Source: Sinohyriopsis cumingii
Lineage: Eukaryota; Mollusca; Bivalvia; Unionida; Unionidae
Assembly (NCBI GenBank): GCA_028554795.2
Contig: CM068825.1
Span: forward strand, 90,206,951-90,270,950
Direction: 5' to 3'
DNA: 64,000 bases
Shown here: positions 1 through 11,775 of the stretch, in pieces
Numbering within the stretch: position 1 is the stretch's first letter
How the letters are laid out: each line of letters opens with the position of its first letter
The notes under the pieces: model-generated
The model's input: only the letters and a program-made list of their open reading frames with translations
Database searches by the model: none
What the model was told of the DNA's origin: nothing
Translations under genes and position numbers: made by a program

Positions 1-835
1 TTCTTTAAATGAAATATTGGTTACCTGCCTGTAAAGATATAAAAGGATGGTAGTTGGCGGCAACGTGGTAGGTAGTGTTAAAAAGTTCTTGCGACCTCAA
101 TATCTGACTGATTTTTTTTTCTTTGGCGTGGGTGGATGGAAGGTATAGACTCTATTCCTATCTAAATCTGCTTGTTTGTTTAAAAAAATCTACATTGGAA
201 GATAAAGATGATCAAGGCTGATACAGTGGCTTATACTATCAGGATAACAGGAGTCATGGAGAACAAAAAGCATTTGTAATGGTTCGATATCGTAATTTCT
301 CTCATTTTTTGCACATGAGCGACCAAGGCCTCATGTTTTAACGGCAAAAGCTTAAATTTGTCTGATCTTGCTTCACTTTAGGCATGAGAATGGCGGACGG
401 TGTCTGATAACGACAAATGAATGGCCCAAACTGTGATCATTGCAAACTGTATAAGAAGAGACAGCACCTTAGCAACAGTAGTAATCTTCTGAATCGCAAA
501 GAATACAAAAGAAAGTTCGACGATGCAGTATATACAATCTATACCGCATTCAAATACACAAATATTGTACCCTCTATCCATATCTGCACGTGTGTAAAGT
601 TGCACAAAAAAGTATAAACATATAAGCAAATTTGCAATGCGTTCAAAATCAATATTTTTAAGAAACATTATGACGAATATGCAGATAAGGCATCTTTAGG
701 TACAGAGATTTTTTGTTTTATTTGCAGTCATATTTAAGTCATATGCATAGGAAGCTAAAATAGGTGATGGAAATTGCCACTGATAATAAAAAAGGGTGAA
801 GGAGACGACGACGATGATGATAATAATGACATGGA

Positions 836-866
<31 letters not shown>

Positions 867-1764
867 GATGTTGCTGCTACTGTTAATACCTTTGCAATCA
901 TCATCATCTGAGAGTGAGATAAACATTCAAATAACAAATTTAGTTAGTTTTTGTGGCAAATTGTGTAGATATAATATAGTGCCATGCTTACACAGTAGAT
1001 CACAGACAGTACCGTATATACTCATGTACCAGTCCGATCCAGCTGCAAACTGCATAGATCCAGATCTGACAACGCATAATGCGGCCGTTGTCTGGATCTA
1101 AGTATTGTTCTCATTTTTTGTTAGGATTAATACGTAGAACGAACAACATCGACCCAGATCGGCCGGCACATTTTACGACGACAGGTCATGTTGTTTGCAG
1201 TTGGACTGTACTTAACGGCATATACTGTGTAGAAAATATAGGAATACATGTGAATCACACAAAAGCTGTTAGTACAATTCTTTGTATAAAAAAATAAAGC
1301 ATGGTAAAATATTTCTCTATATACATCATGCTGTAAATTCACCCATGTTCGTGCGGTACCAGTTACACTAGATTTCGTGATCGCTACAAACCATAACTTT
1401 TAAGCGCAACGATGCGATTGCTATCTTAATACAATATGATTGATTCCTTCCCCAATCTACGCGGCTGTTTAGCTCGATGACACTTTTGTCCTTTAAAATC
1501 CACTTAGCTCTCATTTCCTTGGCATTATATGGCCAACAATGTCTAAAAGGTGCTGTTAAAATAAAACTCACTAAAACTTAAACAAACTCACACAAAAATT
1601 ACACAAAAGAAGTGAACAATTTCAAAATCATCTTGTGTGAAAAAAAAGACCAAGAAAACAAAGGTCTTCATTTTTATTCAGTTTTGTCCTTAATTCATAG
1701 TGTTAAATAATCCATACAAGTGCTGCGTAACGTTTTTGAGCATTCTAAATATAGCTTATACACA
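1..1764. other. host non-coding DNA
   Basis: No coding region is supported here: all open frames are short, low-complexity or without recognisable motifs. It contains a short (TTA)n run at about 838-868 and part of a dispersed repeat at 1012-1100. AT-rich, consistent with invertebrate intergenic DNA. Confidence 0.6.
1012..1100 (+). repeat. dispersed host repeat, inverted partner at 63884-63957
   Basis: The stretch around CAGCTGCAAACTGCATAG followed by a CCAGATCTG core recurs in reverse complement near the other end of the window, at 63884-63957. Both copies are mosaic and non-coding. The identity of the family is unknown. Confidence 0.6.
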
Positions 1765-2040
1765 CGAGTACACGGGTTCGAACCCCGGCCAAGTCATACC
1801 AAAGACTTATAAAATATGGTACTAAAACTGCTTCGCTAGGTGCTCAGCATTAAGAGGTTAGTGTTAAGACTGGTCCGCCTGGTGTCAGGATAATGTGACT
1901 AGGGACATATTGCTACATGCCTGCGACATGATGCCCCAATGCTAGATAGACATCACTTTAAACTGCCACACGGCACACATCGTAGCGATATGACTGAAAA
2001 AGTGTTAAAGGTACGTTAAAAATCCATATCACACACACTC
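1765..2040 (+). mobile_element. SINE, V-SINE-like, 5' truncated
   Basis: Begins within a tRNA-like head that keeps an RNA polymerase III B box (GGTTCGAACCCC, near 1775) but has no clear A box. The body (ACTGGTCCGCCTGG, then GTGTCAGGATAATGTGACT) matches the body of the fuller copy at 60590-60935 and ends in a short CACACA tail. From memory the core resembles the V-SINE domain that is widespread in molluscs; the family name was not checked. Confidence 0.75.
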
Positions 2041-2149
2041 CCCTACATTTTTGGGTGGTACTCATTTATTTGCCCCAGAATGAAATACGTATTCACACAA
2101 TGATAGGGATTTAGATACCGCCAAAGTATGAACAGGATACGTCAGATTT

Positions 2150-2256
<107 letters not shown>

Positions 2257-2895
2257 ATTTAATTATATTTGATAATGAGGTGAGCGGAACAAGAAAGTGT
2301 TTGTTTCGGCAGGCGATATGCTTTAAAAAAATACGTACCTAATGAATCAGATATAATAAGCTTGTGTGCTTCGTCTAAATACAAATCACGTGGTTAGCAA
2401 TGCAGTCTTACACACATCGTATGTAAATTCACCGTTTGATCAAAACTACGATATCGAAAGATTTAAAATTTAAAGATTTAATTTATATAAATACAAGTCT
2501 TTCTTTTAAAATAGACTTTCTGGCGGTGTAAGCAATGAGGTTCATTTTTGTGATTATTTTACTTTCTGTATCAGTATCCCAATCGGCATTGTAAATGCGT
2601 AGACTTTTCAGTCTAATGGCACGAACAGTTCCTTTTTAAAGGATACTTTCATTTTACAACATAAGTTTACACAGAAGTCAATATACATGAAAATAATTAA
2701 TGGCTGAGAAGACCAAGGAAACTAGGTTGTACAATCAAAACGAGTCAGTTAGTTCCCACTCAGTTCTAAAATCTAGCAAATGGAACTCATTGTTTTACTA
2801 ACGCGTCATTTAAGTAAACACCTGGCGCTCGTTGGACTCTACGCGTTCATTGGAAGCGGCGATCTACTCGACGCCATGTCTTTTAGGTCATGAGC

Positions 2896-3015
2896 TGGGA
2901 TGGGGGTGGGGGTGGGGGTGGTTTGCGCCCCGACCTTTTTTTATAGAGCCCTCAAATCGCGATGAAAACCAGGTAACATAGGGCACCCAATTGAAAACAT
3001 CACCCTCCTGCTGCT
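2896..3015 (+). repeat. left terminal inverted repeat of the old element
   Basis: The block with AGAGCCCTCAAATCGCGATG, then GGGCACCCAATTGAAAACAT, and the inner end TCACCCTCCTGCTGCT is the reverse complement, with divergence, of 28620-28770. The inner end matches the end signature (AGCAGCAG...GGGTGA) of the younger element. Just inside it lies the end of an ATPase gene, as in the other copies. The outer border is blurred by a GGGGGT run, so the start is approximate. Confidence 0.7.
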
Positions 3016-3092
3016 CTTCTCTGTTTCTCAAGACCGATTCGATATCGTGATCGTGGATCATGTAAATTTATCGTGATGAAACCGTGCATGGC
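3016..3092 (-). pseudogene. C-terminal fragment of packaging ATPase
   Basis: The minus-strand reading near 3016-3092 aligns with the last residues of the ATPase at 11776-12423 (region ending RYRIGLDK). Only about 25 codons remain. Homology stops abruptly at about 3092, where the penton-like relic region begins after a deletion that removed everything between them. Position directly next to the inverted repeat is the same as in the other two copies. Confidence 0.65.
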
Positions 3093-3129
3093 TGACTTAA
3101 CGATTTAAGATATCGATTTATATTTAGAT

Positions 3130-3668
3130 TTCCTTCCCGTAAATCAAGTAAATGACCAACTTGATCAACAAGTTTGAAATTTATCCATGTCAACAAATTA
3201 TTATGACAGCGCAGATAGACAGGATTTATCGGTTCTTGTACGATTAAATATCCCGGATGGACTTGTGGCGTAAAATTATATAGAATATAACATTGCTGGG
3301 CCTGATTGGACTCCGCTAAACTTGCCTGATTTGACTTCGCTAAACTACCATCGATTACGTCACATACAAGATTGATTGCAATCGTCGATGTTATATTTAC
3401 AATTCCCAGCGAAACATGACGATGATATCATTGACTGATTTCTTTAGTTCGGCAGCGTTATATCCAGGAAAATTAAAAGTAGGTAGATCTACTTATGTCA
3501 TTGAATATTTATTGTAAAATCCTTGTTTATGTTCATCTTTTGAATTGATTACTGATTGCATAACACTTTGGTAAAGAAGTTCAAGATCATATACAATTTG
3601 ATTTAATGTTTCTCTTTGTTTAATGATTTCATCTTTTGTAGATGCCACGTCAACAATTGGCGCAATTG
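3130..3668 (-). pseudogene. penton-like structural protein, C-terminal relic
   Basis: The minus strand keeps the C-terminal part of the protein encoded at 21331-22751: a stretch around KDEIIKQRETLNQIVYDLE and a later DLPTFNFPGYNAAELKKS segment. The two parts are in one frame here, interrupted by an in-frame TAA, which is useful because the same junction is frameshifted in the young element. The N-terminal two thirds and much of the central C-terminal domain are deleted. Confidence 0.65.
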
Positions 3669-3675
3669 TTTTCTT

Positions 3676-3993
3676 TGTTGTTAACGCGGCCGCTTTTGCA
3701 ACAACGGGGCATCATCAGCTATTAATGCTGGTATCTCCGTAAGAAACGGAAATATACCACCGGTTTTGATTGCGTCCGCGATAGCACTCGCGGAAAGATT
3801 AAGTCTTATTCCCGTTCCTGCCTGCTTGGCATCGTTGAAATGCTTGAGTTGCCGCGCGGTCAGCGACAATTTATTTTGTCCAGTCGCGATTCGATCGCGT
3901 TTCAACGTTGTTACCGTTCCACAAATTTTTGCCTGATTGTAATTTCTTGATTTGACCTGGAGTCAAGCTAACCTCAACGTGCGTGTAAGTCAT
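3676..3993 (-). pseudogene. pX-like basic/hydrophobic virion protein, relic
   Basis: Homologous to the protein at 24670-25113: it opens with MTYTHVEVSLTPGQIKKL, then after a frameshift near 3905 continues as KLSLTARQLKHFNDA and the hydrophobic segment GGIFPFLTEIPALIA. The basic C-terminal tail of the intact relative is absent. It lies directly downstream of the capsid gene, as in the young element. Confidence 0.7.
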
Positions 3994-4018
3994 TATACTT
4001 TAATTCCAATTTGTTTGC

Positions 4019-5393
4019 TTACCTGTTTTCTACGGGCGCGTCAACAAGTGTCATTCGACCACCGGCGCCCTCAAGTAAAATTTCTTTGTCACTGAGTATA
4101 ATCGTGATTGCTCTATAATTTGCAATAGCGCCTTTTGTAATATTGGCCTCGAAAACGATATCATCAACGGAACGCCTAAACAAATCTAAATGTTTCAGAG
4201 AAGAGTAATAAATCAGATACAACTTTGCGAAATCCTGCTGTGATATTTGTAGGCCTTTATCTGCATTTTGATCTCGCCCCATAAATGTTAACAAAGGATG
4301 ATACGCACGCGTCACATTGTTGTCTTCTTAATTTCACGTTATATTTTTGGATGGTTTTTGGTGACCATTTATACGAAAAAAATCGTAGTCTCTAAGTAAG
4401 TTAAAATCATTGCACTGCGCAGGCGCGAGTTTACCTGCGGAATCCTGAAGTTCAATAAATATATATCGTGGCTCCGAAACGCCTTTATGCGACGACAAAG
4501 GCCATGTAAAAAGTCCATTGGTGGCACTTCGAAACGCATCCGTGGTCATCGTTAGCCATGACAACACCATTTTACCGCCTGTGCTCATAAAAGACAGTGG
4601 CAGTTGTTCTTTGAAGAGCGGTGGAGTCATTGTCGGCATCCACAGTGCTAATTTTGTCAAAACAACTTTGCTGAAATCTCCCATGGATCGCCAAAGCGCA
4701 TCGTTGTCGGTGGCTTTCCTTACAAGTACAACATAATGCTGAACTCCAATTATAACTTTTCTCACGTTGAGACAAAATCCAAATATATGTGAAAGCGGAA
4801 TCACGCAAGAAAATTTACCACTACGCCCGTTAAGCATCGATCGAAGAGTTGTGAATCCCGAGTTGTAGTCTGGGTTGCCGCCGTGAACTACCGGCCATAC
4901 AGCTGCATCAGCGCTGTCGTCGGCATTTCTTGGCCGTCTCATTATATATCCTGAGTTTTCAGGGCTGTTGTTTGAATCTTTGGCAAACATCATTGATGGG
5001 CCGACCGAACGTGTATAATCGTCGCTCAATCTAAGCCAGTCCAAGTATCGTTGTGCCGACATCGACGTTGGTTTGAATCGATTCAATACTTTTCCATCAA
5101 GTGTGTATTCGGCGCTGTTAAATAACGCCATAACACCATTGTTGACAAAACCAACTTTGACTTCATCGGTGTACTCAGTATGATCGGTTTTATTATTTCA
5201 CCGACAACTTCAATAAATGCCTCCGGGGGTAACAAATATCTACTTGCATCTTGTACACGTAGTTCAGTTCGTCCACGCTGGTCTGATTCTCGTGATTTAT
5301 AAGAATAAAACTGGTAATAACGTATAGTTTCATCCTTGAGAATTGGAGCAGACATTGGAGCAGACATGCGAGATCAGATAGGCGCTTAAACAT
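4019..5393 (-). pseudogene. major capsid protein candidate, broken copy
   Basis: Three overlapping minus-strand frames together cover the length of the capsid candidate at 25148-26572. Shared landmarks are YYQFYSY near the start, SDDYTRS.GP.MMFAKD, a LSHIFGFC.NVRKVI segment, LALWMPTMTP, and ALLEG/ILLEGAGGRMTLVDAPVE at the end. Breaks are frameshifts near 5100 and a stop with a short gap near 4320-4335. Base composition is richer in G+C than in the young copy, so this is a distinct, older lineage rather than a recent duplicate. Confidence 0.8.
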
Positions 5394-5401
5394 CTTTACT
5401 A

Positions 5402-5806
5402 TTACCTCTTTCGTATAACACGAAAACCGCTTCCCAAACTAACGGTGATATGTTTTTCTTGCTCGGTTAGTTTCCAATTCGCGGCTTGATTTATTATCGC
5501 GGATACATCCGTTGGCATATTTTCGGTGCTTGGTAGTTTCACCGGCGCCGGGTTTACTGGCTGAAATTTTACCTGTGCTCCACGCGTCAATCGCGCCAGT
5601 CTTTTTTTGATTGTTGAAAATGCCTTTCCGGCAACATCGTCGTCGGCACGAATTCCTTTATCACGAATAATATCAATAGCTTTCATGCCCAGCTGTTTTG
5701 CAGTCGGAATTGCCGTTGGAATTATTTTTTTGAATAAGCTTTGTACAAAATCTCCGACACCATATTCGCGGTGAACTGGTAATCGTGAATTTATTACCTG
5801 GACCAT
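5402..5806 (-). CDS. minor capsid protein family, open copy in old element
   Basis: An uninterrupted 134-residue frame. It shares with the young-element protein at 26606-27041 the INSRLPVHR start, the G.GDFVQSLFKKIIPTAIPTAKQL segment (quoted in part), KAIDIIRDK and INQAANWKL near the end. It lies 8 bp from the capsid relic and in the same order as in the young element. Function is inferred only from its place in the virion block. Although open, its neighbours are broken, so it is probably not expressed. Confidence 0.65.
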   Translation of the reverse strand: MVQVINSRLPVHREYGVGDFVQSLFKKIIPTAIPTAKQLGMKAIDIIRDKGIRADDDVAGKAFSTIKKRLARLTRGAQVKFQPVNPAPVKLPSTENMPTDVSAIINQAANWKLTEQEKHITVSLGSGFRVIRKR

Positions 5807-5879
5807 TACTGGTCCGCGCTGGCTTATATATATATATATATAATCATGTTATTTACTACTCATTTATCTAATCGCTTTG

Positions 5880-6720
5880 GTAATCATCGACGATTTCATT
5901 GATGATAAGACTATATACGTCGGCGTCCATGATTTTTCCTGTGTACAATCGTTAGCAAATATCAGATATCTCATTAATGATTTCAGGCGAATTGTTACCG
6001 GCGCGTTTTCCACCAATTAAGACTTCTAGATGCGAAACGCTGTCGAGAATATATGGTTTGGGCAGGTCACATTGTTAAATCCACTACCGGTTGCTTCTTG
6101 CTGTTGCTGTTGTTGTTTTTATAATCGTTAATTTAACTTTTCAAGAACTGAATTTGCTCGCTTAGCATATAATCTAAAAAGTGGATCGTTCTCTCTGACC
6201 TTTTTTGTGTTATGATATATGCGATATATCCACTTAAAGTAATTATCATTACCTGCGTTAGCGTATTCAGGTTTTAAATATTTTGCTTTATTAAATTAAC
6301 CTTGTACCGACTTATAAGGTAATTCTGTCTCTTTGTCTCCCTTAAGTTGCTCAATAGCGCCCTCGTTAAAGTTTTCAATCAATTCAAGATTTTCTTCTCT
6401 TATTTTAGGTTTAGGTTCAAGTTTTTCGGCGATTTCAGTGCGAATACCCTTGCTACTTCAAATATTTCTTCGTCGGTGGGTGGATGTTACGCGGCAGCTA
6501 TTTCAACTGGAAGATCTCGCAGAATTTTTTAGTTTGCTTAGTGTCCGCCGCTTTATGTGGCCTCGGTAACCGGTTTAAATAACTGTTCTGCACTTTCTGC
6601 AAACTCTGCTTGGGCCTGTTGACGGGATTGAAGTTGTTGTTTGACAGATTCATGCAGGGGAAGATATTTTTTAATTGTTTCCAGTCGCTCTTGAGAGAAG
6701 CTAGTTGAATAAGGTCCCAT
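5880..6720 (-). pseudogene. long coiled-coil virion-block protein, relic
   Basis: Starts at an ATG at 6720 (MGPYSTSFSQERLETIKKY) and ends near 5880 with the same C-terminal block as the young copy at 27076-28172 (HLEVLIGGKRAGNNSPE). Several stops and frameshifts interrupt it. At the C-terminal block the frame is continuous apart from one stop, whereas the young copy is shifted there, which helps to place the break in the young copy. Confidence 0.7.
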
Positions 6721-6993
6721 AATATTATTACACGCTATTAATTGATATATATTTTCACTTGTATAAGTGAAAAATAAAGCTTAATAATAAACACATGAGT
6801 AAAATCATTAGGTCAAATCAAGAGTAAAACTCAAAAGTAAAAATAAAAAATAAAACTGAATAGTAAGCGCAAAAATAAAGCGTCCTCGCCGGTCAATGTA
6901 ACCACGATCTTGACATTTTTTTTGTTGGCATTTTGTGATATTTTTAATTTTTTTTATAATTTTGATGTTTCTTTGTTGTTGATATTTATAAAC

Positions 6994-7719
<726 letters not shown>

Positions 7720-7720
<1 letters not shown>

Positions 7721-8035
7721 TGTGCCGAGTATTCTTCACTTAGTTCATTTATGACCTTTCTAATCACACGAGCAAGTGGATTATATTCAATAAGATCGTC
7801 ATCGCGTATAAACGCAAGTGAATCTTTTTTCATCGCATTTTCAAGTGTTTTAATTATACGATATTCATTTGATAGAGTTTTTCTGCCACGGTTTTTATTT
7901 ATTTCAACTTCGCTATATTCAGCTTCAATAAAAGCAGGATCAAGTATTTCATATAACGTTTTCTTTACTCGGCGTTGCGTTGGCTTCAATAATTTCTTGG
8001 ATCTTAACAAGCTGACTTCTCTTATTATATTATCG
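7720..8035 (-). pseudogene. 131-residue protein family, relic
   Basis: The minus strand encodes EAEYSEVEINKNRGRKTLSN (quoted in part) EYRIIKTLENAM, aligning with LSSEYKLMKRIQAAM of the intact protein at 19436-19831, followed by YNPLARVIRKVINELSEEY matching FIPLSAAVERIRSLLSHEY. The N-terminus is altered. Order next to the HNH and Cys-rich relics is the same as in the young element, but inverted. Confidence 0.6.
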
Positions 8036-8282
8036 GTGTTTGTACGGTTTATTATATAATATTCTTTTCTTTAACTGTTTAAATATTATAATACTAAAGA
8101 TAGTAGAATGATACACACGAGATGTATTTACGTGAGTATGTTGAATAAATCATGCCATCGGCAACGTACTTTACCGAAGCTCTATTAATATTAAAATATT
8201 TCCAGGCAAGATTCATTAAAAAAAGTTAATTTCTGTCGCGTCAACAACTGCAGTAACCTTTCGTCGGTTTTTAAAAAAAAAT

Positions 8283-8560
8283 CTACGTGTTAAAATATCG
8301 CATATTTTGACTTTGAGTAACAGCTCTCAAATTAGATATGCGATTATCTAACTTGTCTGAATTAATATAATCGATAACAAGATTGCTACCAATTAACCCG
8401 TTAAAACACTCGTAACCAAAACGGTGAGAAAAATATTTTTTACTCTGGATGTTTACCATGTAATAAACAGTATTAATAATATAATCCAATTTTCTTTTTA
8501 GTTTACAATGTCTGATAGTTCATTGCGTGACGCCTCATAATTTCTAAATTTGGGATGTCA
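8283..8560 (-). pseudogene. HNH endonuclease, relic
   Basis: Minus-strand frame with HRFGYECFNGLIGSNLVIDY, then NRISNLRAVTQS, matching HRFIYECF...VIDHIDGD...LSNLRVVTQS of the protein at 17665-18159. The catalytic histidine of the VIDH motif is replaced by tyrosine here (VIDY), and the C-terminal DNA-binding part is missing. Confidence 0.65.
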
Positions 8561-8585
8561 AACAAATTCATCCATCGTGATTGTT

Positions 8586-8850
8586 TTAGTATTTAATTTT
8601 TGGGAATGAAGTGGAAACGTATTGCTTTTGTAATATCATAATAATTCTCGGTATTTTTTTTCCTCCGCATTTTTCCACATAATTGAGCTTTTCCTCGCAT
8701 TCCATGTTGGCATCGAATAAATGGAATCGGTCCTCTACCTCCGCGCCTTGTATACTGTCCATAAGATGAACAAAACTCGCATTTGCAATTACGATTACAA
8801 TAATCGGTAGATCCAATCAGCAGCCAACTGCATTTATTCTGTGCCTTCAT
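8586..8850 (-). pseudogene. small Cys-rich zinc-binding protein, relic
   Basis: Homologue of 17346-17654 with CSWLLIGSTDYCNRNCKCEF, then GPIPFIRCQHGMRGKAQLCG. After LCG a frameshift spoils the last Cys pair. Lies divergent to the polymerase relic starting at 8901, the same arrangement as at 17313/17346. Confidence 0.65.
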
Positions 8851-8900
8851 TATATTAATGAACAGTGTCTATTTGAACAAAACATTTGTTTAGATAATAG

Positions 8901-10951
8901 ATGAATGATTTTTCATTCGTGCCAGAAAATGTTTTTTGTTTGGTACAAATTCGACCTTGATCGATTAGATCCCGAACCAAAGATAATAATTCTACGTAAT
9001 ACCGCGATTTAATTAACGCTATCAACGAAGCCAAACATGAGTTTAGAAAAAGCGGCATGACTCATATAGGGTCAACATCTAAGAGAACCGAAGATAGCGT
9101 GGTCGATGCAACTATGAGTGATAATCGAGCACATTTTTTAAATTAAGTATCTTGATGACAGCAATTATCTTATTCAGATAAAATGTATTAAGCGCGTCGA
9201 TAACTGGGTTACTGTTGATAAACGTGAACCTATTCTTGCTGACACGAGAATTGTGGTGTTAAATAGAAATTCAAAACCAGGAATGTTGACTGCAGTTGAT
9301 AAATTGTTTTATGACTGGGTGTATCCTGTAACCGTTGTCATTTATGCGATATTTCCGATGAATGACAATCCTAGCATTAATGATCTAGCTCCTATGAGAT
9401 TTTCAAAGCACGTTTAACGGATTTACGACGTAAAGTTATAAGGGATTTGGCTGAATCAGTTAAAGACACTAACGCAACAATCGACGACGTTGAATGGCTA
9501 AGTAAATAATTAAAGTTTCCAATATCTGTAAAAACAATAATAGAAGAAATTTAGTTTGAATCAAAGTATAAGTCGAAAGGTGCTCCGTTAAATATTGTTG
9601 ATCATAATGCGAACGCATGGACACCCGTGGTAACAGTATTTCCGCGAGATCGAACTGTTAGATTTTACCATGGAAATATATTTGATGTTATCGCTGAAGC
9701 AAGTAAAAATGATCATGTACCTGTATGATTGTTTCATGGTTCTGAAGATAATGATGCAATAAAACCTGACGAAAGTATTTGCATAGAAGAAAAAAGTGAT
9801 TTTAATCAGTTTATAAGACCTAACGGTGAAATATATCGTAAAGAATCTCTACAGGAAGAAATGAAAAAACTCGCGGTAAAGTATACAGATACCGACAATG
9901 TCGATAAAATATTAAGAACTTGTTTTACGGTTCCATCAGTTGCATCTCATTTTGCCAGAGAGAAGAATTCATGGAAACCAAACACGTGCTGAATTTCTTA
10001 ACGATATTAGACTTAGTTGTATTGAATATGGACACGGCGGATTATGGAATACCAGATATAATCACAAAGATGTTATCTCGGTTGATATGGTTGCATGTTA
10101 TCCGGGGAATTTTCATCGTTATGGAAAATGTTCTGAGTATTTTAGCAGGTTTGGACATCCAGCAAAAAATATGACAAGAGTATCGATAAATGGACAATTA
10201 CCCGATTTTGATTTGACTGGATTCGCTTGTGTTGATTCGTTTGAACTCGCCGAAAATCTTCACCCGATATGTTATGTTTGGTTTGGTAGGCATTGTTTGT
10301 AGAGAAAAATTACGCATCAATAGTGCTGTTACGATATATGCTTGATGTAAAAATACTAATATCGTTGTTTGTCACTAAGGCAATTATAACATACAGTTCT
10401 CAGAAAGAAGTATAGTTGCCGGCACAAAAGGAATGTTTTGAAGATCCCGATGAGGCCGATTATGAAAATAAAACAGCAAAAGATCTTGGCAGAAAAATAA
10501 TTGGTAAATTCACTCGGGAAGGATCTGAACATAGACGACTTTGTACAAGATTAAATATGGATGACCACGAACTAGATTTTATAATTACTGATGCCGCAAG
10601 CAAAAATATATTTATAAGTCAAGAACCAGCTAATTTATTAGCTGAAACTAAATTAGGCACAATTGTAAGCCATTTCGGCGGTGAATCGCCGCAATATGTT
10701 CATTTAAGATCCTCGTTGCTGGCTTATGCTTCTATACATTTATTATCGATGGTAAATAGAGTTCCTGCAGTCAGAGTAGCCACGGATTCATTTTATGTCA
10801 GTAAAATGAATTTAAAAGACTGTTAGATCAACTTGATATAAATGAGTATGCGTCGTGGGGTGAATAGAGAATAACGTGAGAAGAGACAGACTGTTATTCT
10901 GAATCCACCGATGTCACGGTTAAAGATATTTATCGTAAAAATAATCGATCA
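8901..10951 (+). pseudogene. DNA polymerase (fusion protein), N-terminal half, old element
   Basis: Plus-strand copy of the polymerase part of the gene at 14174-17313. Starts at an ATG at 8901 (MNDF) and is broken by several stops and frameshifts. It keeps VVLNRNSKPGMLT in one frame (useful for judging the break in the young copy), palm motif A (VISVDMVACYPGNF near 10075-10115), HPICYVWFGRH, LGRKIIGKFT and motif C (RVATDSFYVSK near 10775). After about 10930 the helicase and HNH parts, integrase and PLA2 genes are gone and the sequence jumps directly into the ATPase. Confidence 0.8.
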
Positions 10952-11243
10952 GGATTGTCATCGGCGGCATCGCTACTTAATTTGATAATGAGATGGGTAA
11001 AATGGGATAAGTTGTATTTAGTTGCTCCGTCCGCTGATGATCATCGATGTTATGATGTACTTAAAGATTTTAATGACAACGCAAATCTGTTAAATGAAGA
11101 TGACGTTATCGAATTTATAACTGATATTGATGAAGCGCCATCCGTAGATGATCTAGATGGACTTGCAAACAATTTAGTAGTTTACGATGATGTAATGCTA
11201 GATAAGCAGTCAAATCCAGCTAGAATATTTTCTCGAGGAAGAC

Positions 11244-11421
11244 CTTTATGGACCCACAGATTGAGGCCAAACTATCAGGGTTCCTTGAATCCATAAAAGC
11301 CTGGGGGAGGTGGCACCATCCCCTTCCCCAGGAACAACTAGCAGGCTGCGGTGCAGTCAGAAAAAAGTGGCACATGCACAATTGTGCGAAAGCTACTATA
11401 ATTAAACTCAACAACAACAAA
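11244..11421 (+). mobile_element. 178-bp retroposon-like insertion with 7-bp target duplication
   Basis: Splits the old ATPase between codons that are adjacent in the intact homologue (SRGR / HKN). It is flanked by GGAAGAC at 11237-11243 and 11422-11428. It begins CTTTATGGACCCACAG and ends in a (CAA)n A-rich tail, as expected for the 3' end of a non-LTR element or a SINE. No coding capacity. Confidence 0.75.
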
Positions 11422-11520
11422 GGAAGACATAAAAACAAAGACGTGATTTATGCTACTCAACGATATACACAAATGCTAGAAGTGATCAGGGACAACTGTA
11501 ATATTTTAGTTGTATTTAAC

Positions 11521-11525
11521 GGAGT
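11521..11525. other. target-site duplication, left copy (GGAGT)
   Basis: GGAGT lies directly before the first AGCAGCAG of the young element; the second copy is at 28445-28449 directly after the final CTGCTGCT. Removing the element and one GGAGT makes the flanking ATPase coding sequence continuous. Classical Polintons usually make 6-bp duplications; here I can support five. Confidence 0.85.
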
Positions 11526-11769
11526 AGCAGCAGAGGGGGTGAACAGACCTTTGCCTGAAAAGCGTCGAAACGTCGAAAATAAACCCTCCTACGAACGATT
11601 GAAAAAAAAGCGTCGACAAATTTAAAAAAGCGTCGACACTTTACTGAGAAAAATCTCGGAATTTTTCTAATTAATATTACTCCATTGTCGTTGGTGATTT
11701 TTTCTAGTTTATTATGCATGCTGTTTACGCAATTACGCCTTCACTGAGGTCATCACCCCCTCTGCTGCT
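11526..11769 (+). repeat. left terminal inverted repeat of young element
   Basis: 244 bp, reverse complement of 28200-28444 with one base difference in a T-run. The outer end is AGCAGCAGAGGGGGTGA and the inner end is the exact reverse complement of the same 17 bases. Four copies of CGTCGA lie at 11563, 11571, 11611 and 11631, three of them preceded by an A-run ending in AG, and are candidate binding sites for integrase or replication protein. No ORF is supported within it. Confidence 0.95.
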
Positions 11770-11775
11770 ATTAAT

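Larger units (their letters stand above)
10955..11525 (+). pseudogene. packaging ATPase of old element, 5' portion, interrupted
   Basis: Plus-strand ATPase lacking its N-terminus and Walker A region: starts around LLNLIMRWVKWDKLYLVAPS and continues through NNLVVYDDVML (Walker B region) and, after a 178-bp insertion, VIYATQRYTQ and ILVVFNG. At 11525 the reading is cut by the young element; the remainder of the same gene resumes at 28445. So this gene was hit by two separate insertions and one deletion. Confidence 0.85.

Noticed and set aside
796-1101. 101-codon frame with a leucine-rich start resembling a signal peptide
   Set aside because: The leucines come from a (TTA)n repeat, and the rest is a dispersed repeat.
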